Assembly: GCA_045544195.1 (NCBI GenBank) | Contig: JAZPYO010000034.1 | Span: 124,001-188,000 of the forward strand | From: RGIG7213 sp045544195 | Lineage (GTDB): Bacteria; Bacillota; Clostridia; Oscillospirales; CAG-272 | Reading direction: 5' to 3' | DNA: 64,000 bases | Shown here: positions 11,601 to 19,741 of the stretch, in pieces | Layout: each line of letters opens with the position of its first letter | How positions within the stretch are numbered: position 1 is the stretch's first letter | Notes under the pieces: generated by a model | Seen by the model: the letters and a program-made list of their open reading frames with translations, nothing else | Databases searched by the model: none | What the model was told of the DNA's origin: nothing | Translations under genes and position numbers: made by a program

Positions 11601-11856
11601 TTTTGTCCGTGTAATTATATGCTATACCGCCATATTTTCTGAATGCATCGTTACAAAGACGGGAAAAGCTGCAAACGTATAATTCAGTTGACGGAATATC
11701 GCTTGTTATATCAGCACACGATGCTTCTGCGCTTACAGCTTCCTGATCGGGAACTATGAGCATAACTTTTTTACCGTCTGAAATATCACGCCTTATTGAG
11801 TTGTAGATGAATGTCGTCTTGCCCCAGCCTGACGGCGATAACAAAAGCTGAACCAT
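8605..11856 (-). CDS. addB: ATP-dependent helicase/nuclease subunit B (AddB)
   Basis: This 1083-residue protein is the second subunit of AddAB. The N-terminus MVQLLLSPSGWGKTTFIYN carries a Walker A-like nucleotide-binding loop. The C-terminal nuclease has IKIVDYKTSKVAF. The iron-sulfur staple typical of AddB is visible: one cysteine in the CKFKYYCNYV region and three at the C-terminus in CEYCEYKAIC, spaced C-x2-C-x5-C. The gene has an AAAGGAA ribosome binding site, lies 20 bp after the membrane-protein gene and is translationally coupled to addA. Clustering with dinB suggests a damage-response unit, though I see no LexA box at the operon promoter. Confidence 0.96.
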   Translation of the reverse strand: MVQLLLSPSGWGKTTFIYNSIRRDISDGKKVMLIVPDQEAVSAEASCADITSDIPSTELYVCSFSRLCNDAFRKYGGIAYNYTDKTTGRLLLYTASRSISEYLKVYSGLAAADSSIISSIFSTVSELKRNGISADELYKASETVTDDNSRLKDKLSDIALIFDAYNSNLGSALSDPSDDMTKLISLLEQHDMFGEYDSVYIDSFYFFTSMQYKVIGHIFKQCGNVVISLCTSSQKADIGFSLSICEYTKNKLTAIADDKGKRLVLTDLDFPARFKNNALKHLEYSLRSDSSEQECVENEVKTVVCNTPFDEAEYAAVQICKKIRAENKRYRNFAVAVANTDEWKGIIDAVFEKFNIPFFISSRTDIMQKPFIKLVFSALNVHNSGFYREDVISYIKTGLAGLSYKDTDLFSAYVKRWGITGKRFYAEGWEMNPYGYSARFTDNERQMLDHINRIRDYVITPLYDLSSALTSDGLTCKKISELIYDLLLKINVKKQLENEILSCDDDGERSELYQIWHLFFKACDDLSSVCGDNTVSVTEYIALLSMVLSEIDIGKIPTSQDQVVIGDIGRLRTENPDCIFILGVNEGDIPSKVSSPTVFSFSDIKELVCHGISLENDGEMYMRNSFEFYKTATCSRENVYITRCRRDTDNTQKSPSPFFTKIEKLFPKGREIYDGMKADDIYTLACAVDLYGRILPTDQSEAIKHHLAEDPNTEHMTVKYDRVHRLSENAARELYSGDLKLSQSKIGEFKRCKFKYYCNYVLGLKNDKEIDIESNDLGTYVHYILQRLMQMYISGDITEDIEYGLLCDHIHTFTEEFTKAYLNADLTKSGYQRIRSLFTRIEKRTVKSAQNLLCELSATQFKPVKLEYHISDNSETKALHIPLSDGTNAVLGGIADRIDTFDEDGNTYIKIVDYKTSKVAFSLEDLQQCENIQLFVYMISICQSDNGAFGKNVKPAAVFYINTMPTIADHSKSVTAQRADDDAKASITRSGAVISDEKIKNAVLGDGTVFKAAVGKQVSFITDEEFSEAFDSLKASLGELADIMKSGKADACPKIMPNNKIACEYCEYKAICRYESKTVEDDE

Positions 11857-11876
11857 ATAGGTTTATTCCTTTCTTG

Positions 11877-12611
11877 TCAAATCAGTATCGTCCCTGCCAC
11901 ACGCGAACGCTTGCAGCGGCGTTTATAAAAATTGATAAATCCCTTTGAGCATAGATAAATACCGTCATCGAGCCGCTTTGCGCTGAAAAAGCGCTCCTTG
12001 AGCGAACGAAATGTAACAAGACAAACGCTGTGTTTTGACATATCCTTAATAAATGTGTATGCGTATGAATCCTCAAGCTGCCGCTGTGTTACACCGTCGG
12101 CAACAAAAATATACACCGGAGCGCCGTTTTTTTCGATAAGATTGAAATATCTCCTGTTTCTCAGGTACAGCGGTACTGCGAAAAGTAAAGAAAATAACAA
12201 GACTATCGGCGCACTCGCTATCAGAAACGCGGACGAAAAAACAAACGCCGTTCCTGTCTGAAACGCGGCAAATACAACGGATGCATATGAAATAACATTC
12301 GCAAAAATGCGGTATTTTCTCGTAAATGAAAAAAAGGTGCGCGAAAGCCTTACAGCAGAGCTATGCTCAAAGCGATTATATGCATAGTTTATTTTTTCCT
12401 GTGTTGAATTGCGGTCATATTCGTCATACGATAGCATACGGAGCTTCGCTTCCGACAGCCTGATGTCAGTATCGTTTTTATCATTTGCAAGCCTGTCCGC
12501 CTTCAGCCGCATTTGTAAGCATTTTTTCTTTGCGTATGCGATCTGATACTCTTTTCTGCGAATGCGGAACAGCAGCCAGGCTTCATATAAATTTTTCAGT
12601 CCTTTTTGCAT
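11877..12611 (-). CDS. Membrane protein of unknown function in the addAB operon
   Basis: I do not recognise this 244-residue protein. The N-terminal ~75 residues are highly charged and probably helical or coiled coil. Residues ~95-150 contain two hydrophobic segments suggesting a membrane hairpin. The last ~90 residues form a soluble domain with the sequence PVYIFVADGVTQRQLEDSYAY, ending in a basic tail. Its start overlaps the end of the QueG-like gene by 16 bp, so it is translated as part of the repair operon. No catalytic motif is evident. A role near the membrane linked to DNA repair would be pure inference from position. Confidence 0.75.
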   Translation of the reverse strand: MQKGLKNLYEAWLLFRIRRKEYQIAYAKKKCLQMRLKADRLANDKNDTDIRLSEAKLRMLSYDEYDRNSTQEKINYAYNRFEHSSAVRLSRTFFSFTRKYRIFANVISYASVVFAAFQTGTAFVFSSAFLIASAPIVLLFSLLFAVPLYLRNRRYFNLIEKNGAPVYIFVADGVTQRQLEDSYAYTFIKDMSKHSVCLVTFRSLKERFFSAKRLDDGIYLCSKGFINFYKRRCKRSRVAGTILI

Positions 12612-13405
12612 AGTTCAATGTTTCTTTGCAGAATTTTTCTGCCTCTCCAGGAAAAAGCTCTTTGCTTGAAGCGTTCGCCTTCTAGATCCGCCAGAACATC
12701 TGTACTGAGATACTCTATCCTGTCCTCTTTAAAAAAATCAATTTCTGTTGTTATTCCCGATCTCAGCATCTTTTCTGTATGCGGGCAGACGAGCTGGCAA
12801 ATATCGCATCCCCATACGCTGCCGTATTTTTTCATAAGCTCTGCCTTCTGTATCGGTAAAACGCCCTTACACTGAGTTATTTCCGATAAGCATTCACCCT
12901 CTAAAGAAAACGGACACGCATTTTTACACAGGTCACAGCCTTCACACATTTTTATACGGTAGTCGCTTTTTGAAGTGAGCAAATTTATATCACAATCGGT
13001 GAATATTCCGCCGAGAAAAACGAATGATGAGTATTTTTCGGTTATAAGCAGTCCGTTTTTTCCAAGCACGCCCAATCCGCAAAGGCATGCAGCCTCTGTT
13101 TCACAGATCGGTGAGCTGTCGGCAAAAAGCATTGCTTTGCACGAAAACAATTGTTCTATCTTCGGAATTATCCTTTCGGCGAGCAGTGAAAAATATAAAT
13201 GGTAATCCTTGCTTCTTGCGTAAAGTGAAATATTCCCATCGGTAATTCCGTTAAAATACGGCACAGCCACCATTATTACAGACTGAACGGTAAAATCGGC
13301 GCTTTTTTTGCAGTGTTGATTTCGCTTAAGCAAAGCGTATGGAATTGCCTCTGCATATTCAATTTTTTCTTCAAGAAATATCCTTTTCAGATCATCGTTC
13401 ATCAT
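12596..13405 (-). CDS. QueG-like (epoxyqueuosine reductase family) double [4Fe-4S] protein, short form
   Basis: This 269-residue protein resembles epoxyqueuosine reductase, the cobalamin and Fe-S enzyme of the last queuosine step. The two cluster motifs are clear: CEGCDLCKNACPF near residue 170 and, after a further cysteine in TQCKGVLP, the signature GCDICQLVCPH. The N-terminal DUF1730-like region includes GLGVLGKNGLLIT. QueG proteins are usually 310-380 residues with a C-terminal extension that is missing here, so the substrate may differ. The ATG at 13405 overlaps the dinB stop (ATGA). A second in-frame ATG follows directly at 13402. Its place between a translesion polymerase and AddAB is unexplained. 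Confidence 0.8.
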   Translation of the reverse strand: MMNDDLKRIFLEEKIEYAEAIPYALLKRNQHCKKSADFTVQSVIMVAVPYFNGITDGNISLYARSKDYHLYFSLLAERIIPKIEQLFSCKAMLFADSSPICETEAACLCGLGVLGKNGLLITEKYSSFVFLGGIFTDCDINLLTSKSDYRIKMCEGCDLCKNACPFSLEGECLSEITQCKGVLPIQKAELMKKYGSVWGCDICQLVCPHTEKMLRSGITTEIDFFKEDRIEYLSTDVLADLEGERFKQRAFSWRGRKILQRNIELCKKD

Positions 13406-14619
13406 TTTATACCCATATCATTGTTGATAAGACTTGCGGGCCTGATTGCATTTTTTCCGAATTTGTCTGTAATTTTATCTACTGCACTGTCGAGCCGTTG
13501 ATCCCTTTCGTCATCGGCAATCTCGTCAAAAAAGGAAAGCTGGTCCTGATATTCGGTTTCATAAACAAGATTAAGTGCGGTTACTGTCATTGCCCTTATC
13601 GGCTTTTTCAGACTCCAGCATTTTTCAAATATATCAAGCGCGCACGTGTATATCTTTTTTGTTGAATTAGTTGCCATATCGAGCGGCGAGCGGCGTTGAA
13701 GCGTTTTGAAATTTACGTCCTTAATGGAAAGCTGAACTGTTTTGCATTTAATGCCCTGGTGTCTCATTCTTGCGCAAACATCACTTGCAAGGGCGGAAAT
13801 ACCGGCCTGTACAGATTGAATATCACCGATGTCATGCGAAAATGTTATACCTCTGCCAACGGATTTTACTTTGTGAGAGGAATAGTAGCAGGCGACAGGC
13901 TCGTCATCTGCGCCGATGGCATATTTATACAGAATGTCTCCGGCTGCTCCAAGCCGTTTTCGCAGTATATCAGCAGGCATCTCCGCAAGCTGACCGATAG
14001 TTGAAATGTGCATCTGATTCAGCTTTTCACCAACAGATCTTCCGACGAACAAAAGCGCACTTACATCCAACGGATACACTATCTGCTTGAAATTATCCTG
14101 TGTTATTACGGTAGTCGCATCGGGCTTTTTGTAATCTGAGCCCAATTTTGCAAACGCCTTATTGAACGATACACCGACCGACGCGGTAAGTCCTGTTTCC
14201 CTTTTTATCGTGTCACGGATCTCGTCGGCAATTCTTTTTGCCGTACTGAAATTAACTTCACCGTACAAATGCAGAGTTCCTGTTATATCAAGCCATGACT
14301 CATCTATACCGAACGGTTCGACAAGATCGGTATAACGCAGGTATATTGTATTTACGTACTTGCTGTACTTTTCATATTTATCGTAATGAGGCGGAACGAT
14401 AACAAGCTCGGGACATTTTTTTCGTGCCGATGCAAGTGTTTCCGCAGTCTGAATACCGTATTTTTTTGCAAGCTCGTTTTTAGCCAGAATTATGCCGTGG
14501 CGGCTTTTTTCATTTCCGCCGACAGCCATAGGTACGTTTTTTAAGTGCGGAGCGAGCGCACATTCAACTGAAGCAAAAAAACCGTTCAGATCACAATGCA
14601 AAATATATCTGTTTTTCAT
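13402..14619 (-). CDS. dinB: DNA polymerase IV-like Y-family translesion polymerase
   Basis: This is a Y-family polymerase of about 405 residues. The catalytic palm begins ILHCDLNGFFASVECAL, with the metal-binding Asp in CDLN, and the second acidic pair lies in YEPFG-like VEPFGIDESWLDITG (SxDE-type motif with D and E). The thumb has the helix-hairpin-helix region FVGRSVGEKLNQMHISTIGQL. The little-finger domain runs to the C-terminus. An in-frame TTG lies at 14637, but it falls between the -35 and -10 boxes of a perfect promoter, so the ATG at 14619 is the start. That codon lies where transcription should begin, implying a leaderless message. It heads the dinB - QueG-like - membrane - addB - addA operon. 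Confidence 0.94.
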   Translation of the reverse strand: MKNRYILHCDLNGFFASVECALAPHLKNVPMAVGGNEKSRHGIILAKNELAKKYGIQTAETLASARKKCPELVIVPPHYDKYEKYSKYVNTIYLRYTDLVEPFGIDESWLDITGTLHLYGEVNFSTAKRIADEIRDTIKRETGLTASVGVSFNKAFAKLGSDYKKPDATTVITQDNFKQIVYPLDVSALLFVGRSVGEKLNQMHISTIGQLAEMPADILRKRLGAAGDILYKYAIGADDEPVACYYSSHKVKSVGRGITFSHDIGDIQSVQAGISALASDVCARMRHQGIKCKTVQLSIKDVNFKTLQRRSPLDMATNSTKKIYTCALDIFEKCWSLKKPIRAMTVTALNLVYETEYQDQLSFFDEIADDERDQRLDSAVDKITDKFGKNAIRPASLINNDMGIK

Positions 14620-14625
14620 AGTAAT

Positions 14626-14654
14626 ATTATAACTCAATTTATTTACCGTGTCAA
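14626..14654 (-). promoter_or_regulatory. Perfect consensus promoter of the dinB-addBA operon (leaderless)
   Basis: On the minus strand TTGACA (14654-14649), a 17-base spacer and TATAAT (14631-14626) match sigma-70/A consensus exactly. Six bases (ATTACT) separate the -10 box from the dinB ATG, so the predicted +1 is the A of the start codon. There is no Shine-Dalgarno sequence. Confidence 0.88.
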
Positions 14655-14721
14655 TACCGTGTTAATGCTATATAAGCACATTTAATTATTAATAAAATAA
14701 TAAATATTTACATAAATTTAA

Positions 14722-14749
14722 TTGTTGCGTGTTCAAAATATGTTATGAT
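14722..14749 (+). promoter_or_regulatory. Promoter of the topoisomerase pair
   Basis: TTGTTG (14722-14727), a 16-base spacer and TATGAT (14744-14749) preceded by an extended -10 TGT. The start codon of the ParE-like gene is ~31 bp downstream and has AAGGAG. The ~160 bp between dinB and this gene holds both divergent promoters and nothing else obvious. Confidence 0.65.
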
Positions 14750-14779
14750 AATTCTATCTATGATAAGGAGTATCAACAG

Positions 14780-16777
14780 ATGGCAAATAAGTCAAATAAC
14801 GCAACTGTTGCGGAACAAGATATTAAAATGCTCAAAGGACCTGACAAGGTACGTTTGCGCCCCGGTGTTATTTTCGGCTCTGACGGACTGTCAGGCTGTG
14901 AGCATTCTGTTTTTGAAATACTGTCAAACTCGGTAGACGAGGCAAGAGAGGGATTCGGAGATCTGATCTATGTTACCGCCTTCAATGACAGATCTATTGA
15001 AATTGAAGACTTCGGCAGAGGTGTGCCGCTTGGATACAATGAGCGTGAGATGCGCTACAATTGGGAGCTTGTTTTCTGTGAGCTTTATGCAGGCGGCAAG
15101 TACGATAACAACAGCGAGGATGCCGCATATGAGTTTTCACTTGGTCTGAACGGTCTCGGTGCGTGCGCAACGCAGTTTTCATCGCAGTATATGACAGTAA
15201 AGTCATACTCGAAGGGGACTGTAAGCTCTATTTCGTTTGAAAAGGGATTTCCTGTGACAGAGCTTGAGGTACGCCCTATTGAACGCAAGGAAAAGAAAAC
15301 GGGTACGATCATACGCTGGAAACCCGATCTTGCGGTATTTACTGATATCAACATTCCATTTGAATACTACGATAATGTGCTTAAAAAGCAGGCTATCGTA
15401 AATTCAGGGTTAAAATTCATTCTCAAATTCCAGAACGATGACGGACAATTTCAGATTCACGAATATTATTACGAGAAAGGCATTTCAGATTACGTTGAAA
15501 CTCTTGCAGGGACTACCGCGTTTACCCAGACCGTTAATCTTTCCGGCAGCGGTGTCGGCAGAGACAGAGAGGATAAGCCTGATTATAAGCTGAAATTCGA
15601 TATCTCATTTACTTTTTCTAACACGGTAAATGTGATCGAATATTACCATAATTCGAGCTATCTTGAACACGGCGGCTCTCCTGACAGGGCTGTAAAAAAC
15701 GGATTTGTATACGCTATTGATAAGTATATCAAAAATGCGGGAAAATACACTAAAAACGAATCGAAGATACAATTCGGTGATATTGAGGATTCGCTTATAA
15801 TAGTAACTAACAGCTTTTCTACGTATACATCGTATGAAAACCAGACTAAAAAGGCTATCAACAATGCTTTTATTCAAGAATTTATGACATCGTTCATAAA
15901 GCAAAATCTTGAGATCTTTTTTGCCGAAAACCCAATAGATGCTGAAAAGATCGCATCCCAGGTCCTTGTCAACAAAAGAAGCCGTGAATCAGCCGAGGCA
16001 ACACGGCTGAACTTGAAAAAAAAGCTGACTACGAGCAACGATATAACGAATAAAATAGATAAATTTGTCGATTGCAGATCAAAGGATAAAAACATAAAAG
16101 AGCTGTTTATCGTTGAGGGCGACTCCGCTCTTTCATCCTGTAAGCTCGCCCGTATACCCGAATTTCAGGCTATTATTCCCGTAAGAGGTAAAACGCTTAA
16201 CTGCCTTAAAAGCTCTTACGAAAAGATATTTGAAAGCCAGATCATCGTAGATCTGCTCAAAATACTCGGCTGCGGTGTAGAGATAAAAACAAAGCATAAG
16301 GCTGATTCGGCAGAATTCAATATCGATAACCTCAAATGGTCAAAAATTATTATATGCACCGATGCCGATGTTGACGGATTTCAGATAAGAACGCTTATTC
16401 TTACGATATTTTACCGTCTGCTTCCCTCTTTGATACGTGAGGGTAAGGTGTATATTGTTGAATCTCCGCTTTATGAGATCACTTATAAGGACCAGCAATA
16501 TTTTGCCTATGACGATAACGAAAAGAACGATATTTTAAAAAGTCTCGGTGATGTAAAATGCACTATTCAGCGTTCAAAGGGTCTTGGCGAAAACGATCCT
16601 GATATGATGCACGTTTCAACAATGTCACCTAAAACACGCCGTCTTATACGTGTGTGCCCTGCAGATGAAGCTGAAACATACAGAATATTTGATACACTGC
16701 TCGGTGACAACATCGAAGCAAGAAAGGAATTTATATCTGAATTCGGTGCTCTTTACATCAAAGACGCAGATATATAA
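14780..16777 (+). CDS. Divergent type IIA topoisomerase ATPase subunit (ParE/GyrB-like)
   Basis: This 665-residue protein has the GHKL ATPase and TOPRIM layout of GyrB/ParE. ATPase motifs are ILSNSVDEAREG, DFGRGVPLG and GLNGLGACATQFSS, where the usual His of GLHGVG is Asn. The QTK loop is present in SYENQTKKAINN. The TOPRIM domain has EGDSALSSCK, where canonical proteins read EGDSAGGSAK, and DADVDGFQIRTLIL, where the canonical sequence is DADVDGAHIRTL. The catalytic acidic residues are therefore kept while flanks diverge. The start at 14780 (MANKSNN) follows AAGGAG; an upstream in-frame start lacks one. It is followed after 9 bp by the A-type partner. It is probably a second, topoisomerase IV-like enzyme rather than the main gyrase. 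Confidence 0.9.
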   Translation: MANKSNNATVAEQDIKMLKGPDKVRLRPGVIFGSDGLSGCEHSVFEILSNSVDEAREGFGDLIYVTAFNDRSIEIEDFGRGVPLGYNEREMRYNWELVFCELYAGGKYDNNSEDAAYEFSLGLNGLGACATQFSSQYMTVKSYSKGTVSSISFEKGFPVTELEVRPIERKEKKTGTIIRWKPDLAVFTDINIPFEYYDNVLKKQAIVNSGLKFILKFQNDDGQFQIHEYYYEKGISDYVETLAGTTAFTQTVNLSGSGVGRDREDKPDYKLKFDISFTFSNTVNVIEYYHNSSYLEHGGSPDRAVKNGFVYAIDKYIKNAGKYTKNESKIQFGDIEDSLIIVTNSFSTYTSYENQTKKAINNAFIQEFMTSFIKQNLEIFFAENPIDAEKIASQVLVNKRSRESAEATRLNLKKKLTTSNDITNKIDKFVDCRSKDKNIKELFIVEGDSALSSCKLARIPEFQAIIPVRGKTLNCLKSSYEKIFESQIIVDLLKILGCGVEIKTKHKADSAEFNIDNLKWSKIIICTDADVDGFQIRTLILTIFYRLLPSLIREGKVYIVESPLYEITYKDQQYFAYDDNEKNDILKSLGDVKCTIQRSKGLGENDPDMMHVSTMSPKTRRLIRVCPADEAETYRIFDTLLGDNIEARKEFISEFGALYIKDADI

Positions 16778-16786
16778 GGATGTACA

Positions 16787-19015
16787 ATGGCAAAGAAAAA
16801 GAAAATACAGATCCCTGAGGATAATGCACCCTTGGCTGAAATATCCGATCAGCCCATTACAGCGACGATAGAAAAAAACTATATGCCGTATGTAATGAGC
16901 GTCATCATTTCCAGAGCGATACCCGAGATCGATGGATTCAAGCCTGCACACCGCAAGCTCCTTTATATGATGTATAAGATGAATCTTCTGAACGGACCGA
17001 GAACGAAAAGTACGAATGTTGTCGGCGCTACGATGACACTCAATCCGCACGGTGATGCTTCGATATACGAGACTATGGTGAGAATGACGACCGGTAACGG
17101 CGCTTTACTGCACCCGTTTATCGACTCCAAGGGAACGTTTGGTATGCACTCGACAAATATGGAGGTCGCCGCATCCCGTTATACCGAAGTAAAGCTCGCA
17201 AAGATCTGCAACGAGATCTTCGGCGGCATAAACAAAGACTCCGTTGATATGATAGACAACTATGATGCAACACAAAAGGAGCCTGTTTTACTTCCTGTTT
17301 CATTTCCCAATATACTTGTTTCTTCAAACCTCGGTATTGCTGTGGGAATGGCATCTAATATATGCTCGTTCAACCTCGGTGAAATATGCGACGGTACGAT
17401 AGAAATACTGAAAAACAGCCATGTTTCGGTTGACAGAATACTTGATATAATCAAAGCTCCCGATTTTCCGGGCGGCGGTCTTATCCTTTACAACAGAGAT
17501 AAGATGCGTGAATTATACACAACCGGTAAAGGTGCTGTGCGTATACGCTCAACTTATGAGTATGACAAGGAAAACAACTGCATTAACATTCTGCAGATCC
17601 CCTATTCGACAACGATAGAATTATGTATCAAGAAGATATCTGATCTTGTGAAGGAAGGAAAGATCAAGGAGCTGACTGATTTCCGTGACGAAATTGGTAT
17701 AGACGGCTTCAGATTTACATTAGATCTGAGAAAAGGCACAGATCCCGATAAATTGATGCTAAAGCTGTTTAAGCTGACACCTCTTGAGGACAGTATGGGC
17801 TGTAATTTCAATGTTCTTGTAAACGGAACTCCTAAGGTTATGGGCGTAATTGAAATACTCAGTGAGTGGATAGCCTTCAGGATGAACTGCTTAAGACGTG
17901 AGCTTTCGCACGAGCTTGAAGCAAAGCGCGAAAAATTACATTTGCTGCTTGGACTTGGTAAAATACTGCTTGATATCGACAAGGCGATAGCAATAGTAAG
18001 AGGCACTGAAAAGGATGCGGATGTTGTTCCGAATCTTGCAAAGGCATTCGATCTGACAATGCCGCAGGCGGAATATGTGGCGGAGATCAAGCTCCGTTAT
18101 CTTAACCGTGAGTATATTCTCAACCGAGTTTCAGATATTGATACTCTGCAAAAGGAAATAGCGGATCTTGAGGAAACGATCGCATCCGACAAAAAGGTCA
18201 AGGAGCTTATTATAAAGCAGCTTAGGGAAATAAAGAGCAAATACGGTATTCCGAGAAGATCGCTTATTCTCGCGCAAGAGGATGCTCAGGTATATAACGA
18301 GGTTCAAAGCGTTGAGAATTTCAACATCAAGGCGATATTTACCAAAGAGGGATATTTTAAAAAATGCACTTTGACGTCTCTGCGCGCCGCAGACGAGCAA
18401 ATGCTCAAGGACGGTGACAGTATACGCACCGTTGAGGACGGCGAAAACCGCAACAACGTTGTATTTTTCTCAGACAGAGCGCAGGCGTATAAAGCAAAGC
18501 TTTCCGACTTTGACAGCACAAAAGCATCTGCTCTCGGTGATTACATTCCGTCAAAGCTGTCATTCGATCAGGGCGAAAAAGCTATATTCATGAAGCTCAT
18601 CCCCGAGAATTTCGTTCCTAAAAACCTTGTGTTTATCTTTGAAAACGGCAAGGGCGTAAAAATTCCAATGGAAAAATACGAAACGAAAAGCAATCGAAGA
18701 AAGCTGACAGGTGCATATAGCTCCGCATCGCCGATCGTTGCGATATTTTACGAGGACGAGCCGTTTAATCTCGTCATGATATCTGATACAAACCGTGCTA
18801 TTAATATCTCAACGAAGCTCATCCCCGAAAAAACGACGAGAACTGCAGGCGGTGTTACACTGTTCAATCTGAAAAAGGGTCAGAAGATAGTTTCTGCATA
18901 CAAGGACAGCGAATGTCCCTTTGATGCAAGTAAGTACAGAAAGATCAAGATACCCGCAACACCGACCCTGCTTGAAGCATTCGATATTGATGCAAGGCAG
19001 ATAAGCATCGAATAA
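16787..19015 (+). CDS. Divergent type IIA topoisomerase cleavage subunit (ParC/GyrA-like)
   Basis: This 742-residue partner of the preceding gene carries the breakage-reunion domain. RAIPEIDGFKPAHRKLLYMM, the quinolone-region equivalent NPHGDASIYETMVRM, and AASRYTE with the catalytic tyrosine are all visible. A long helical coiled-coil region (~430-510) precedes a shortened C-terminal beta-propeller. The GyrA box (QRRGGKG type) needed for DNA wrapping is absent, which favours a decatenating topoisomerase IV-like role. Length is slightly below typical ParC (~800). Its start has AAGGATG upstream. A gene for an exported protein follows after 13 bp. Confidence 0.9.
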   Translation: MAKKKKIQIPEDNAPLAEISDQPITATIEKNYMPYVMSVIISRAIPEIDGFKPAHRKLLYMMYKMNLLNGPRTKSTNVVGATMTLNPHGDASIYETMVRMTTGNGALLHPFIDSKGTFGMHSTNMEVAASRYTEVKLAKICNEIFGGINKDSVDMIDNYDATQKEPVLLPVSFPNILVSSNLGIAVGMASNICSFNLGEICDGTIEILKNSHVSVDRILDIIKAPDFPGGGLILYNRDKMRELYTTGKGAVRIRSTYEYDKENNCINILQIPYSTTIELCIKKISDLVKEGKIKELTDFRDEIGIDGFRFTLDLRKGTDPDKLMLKLFKLTPLEDSMGCNFNVLVNGTPKVMGVIEILSEWIAFRMNCLRRELSHELEAKREKLHLLLGLGKILLDIDKAIAIVRGTEKDADVVPNLAKAFDLTMPQAEYVAEIKLRYLNREYILNRVSDIDTLQKEIADLEETIASDKKVKELIIKQLREIKSKYGIPRRSLILAQEDAQVYNEVQSVENFNIKAIFTKEGYFKKCTLTSLRAADEQMLKDGDSIRTVEDGENRNNVVFFSDRAQAYKAKLSDFDSTKASALGDYIPSKLSFDQGEKAIFMKLIPENFVPKNLVFIFENGKGVKIPMEKYETKSNRRKLTGAYSSASPIVAIFYEDEPFNLVMISDTNRAINISTKLIPEKTTRTAGGVTLFNLKKGQKIVSAYKDSECPFDASKYRKIKIPATPTLLEAFDIDARQISIE

Positions 19016-19028
19016 GGAGGATAAACAA

Positions 19029-19568
19029 ATGAAGAAAAGAATTATTTCAATTCTCGGATTTTTTGTAAGAAACATATCAACAGTTGTGCTTTTATGCATT
19101 ATTTTTACTGCATTTGCCTCGGCAGAGGGTAACAGCTATACAACATCAGAGGATCCATTGATCTCTCTTTCATATCTCGATTCAGAGCTTATAAGAATTA
19201 AGGAAGAGCTGAAAACAGAGATGAAAGCCGAAATTGAAGAAACGGTTCGCGAGGAAATTGCCAAAAATTCAACAGGCGGAGGCGTTTCAACTGAGGTCGT
19301 ATTCACAACAGAATCTTTAAAGGCAGGTCAAAAGGTGATCGCCCTGGGAAATTGTGAGTTTATTTTACTTACAGGCTCTTTGAAGGCAGTTTGCCCCACC
19401 GCTGTACAAAATCTTACCGACAAAACAACGGAATCTTCAATTTTAAATGACGGAAGCATAATCAAAAATCACTATATAATAATACCGAAAGCTGACGGCA
19501 GAGGCTTCTGCTGTACCTCAAGCGGTACTGAGGTTATGATAAAAGGCGAATACAAGGTGATCGGATAA
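19029..19568 (+). CDS. Exported coiled-coil protein of unknown function
   Basis: This 179-residue protein has a strong AAGGAGGAT ribosome binding site and an N-terminal hydrophobic stretch (residues ~10-35) that looks like a signal peptide or anchor ending near FASAEG. Residues ~52-82 are an acidic/basic heptad-like helix (LIRIKEELKTEMKAEIEETV). After a Gly-rich break (STGGGVSTE) comes a compact beta-rich domain of ~90 residues containing LKAGQKVIALGNCEFILL. I do not recognise the family. It lies between topoisomerase genes and a SpoIID-domain gene, which suggests an envelope role with the latter. Confidence 0.75.
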   Translation: MKKRIISILGFFVRNISTVVLLCIIFTAFASAEGNSYTTSEDPLISLSYLDSELIRIKEELKTEMKAEIEETVREEIAKNSTGGGVSTEVVFTTESLKAGQKVIALGNCEFILLTGSLKAVCPTAVQNLTDKTTESSILNDGSIIKNHYIIIPKADGRGFCCTSSGTEVMIKGEYKVIG

Positions 19569-19577
19569 GGAAGCCCT

Positions 19578-19718
19578 GCGTGAATACTCATTTTAATTAT
19601 AAGTTAAGGCGCATATTCACGCAATGAAATTCAAGTTTAAATGTACACACAGTATTATTGCTTGTGTACAAGCTCATTTGAATTTTACAGAGTATTTGTG
19701 ATGCCGCAATATGCGGCA
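19578..19718 (+). repeat. Three stacked inverted repeats in the leader of the SpoIID-domain gene
   Basis: The 173-bp gap holds GCGTGAATA (19578-19586) paired with TATTCACGC (19614-19622); AAATTCAA and TGTACACA (19627-19634, 19642-19649) paired with TGTGTACA and TTGAATTT (19663-19670, 19678-19685); and TGCCGCA-ATA-TGCGGCA (19702-19718). None has a T-run, so these look like RNA structure or operators rather than terminators. Confidence 0.55.
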
Positions 19719-19741
19719 GATTGGAGTTTTAGAAAATTTAT

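Noticed and set aside
14620..14637. dinB start at TTG 14637
   Set aside because: The codon lies inside the promoter spacer, between the -35 and -10 boxes, so it would not be transcribed.
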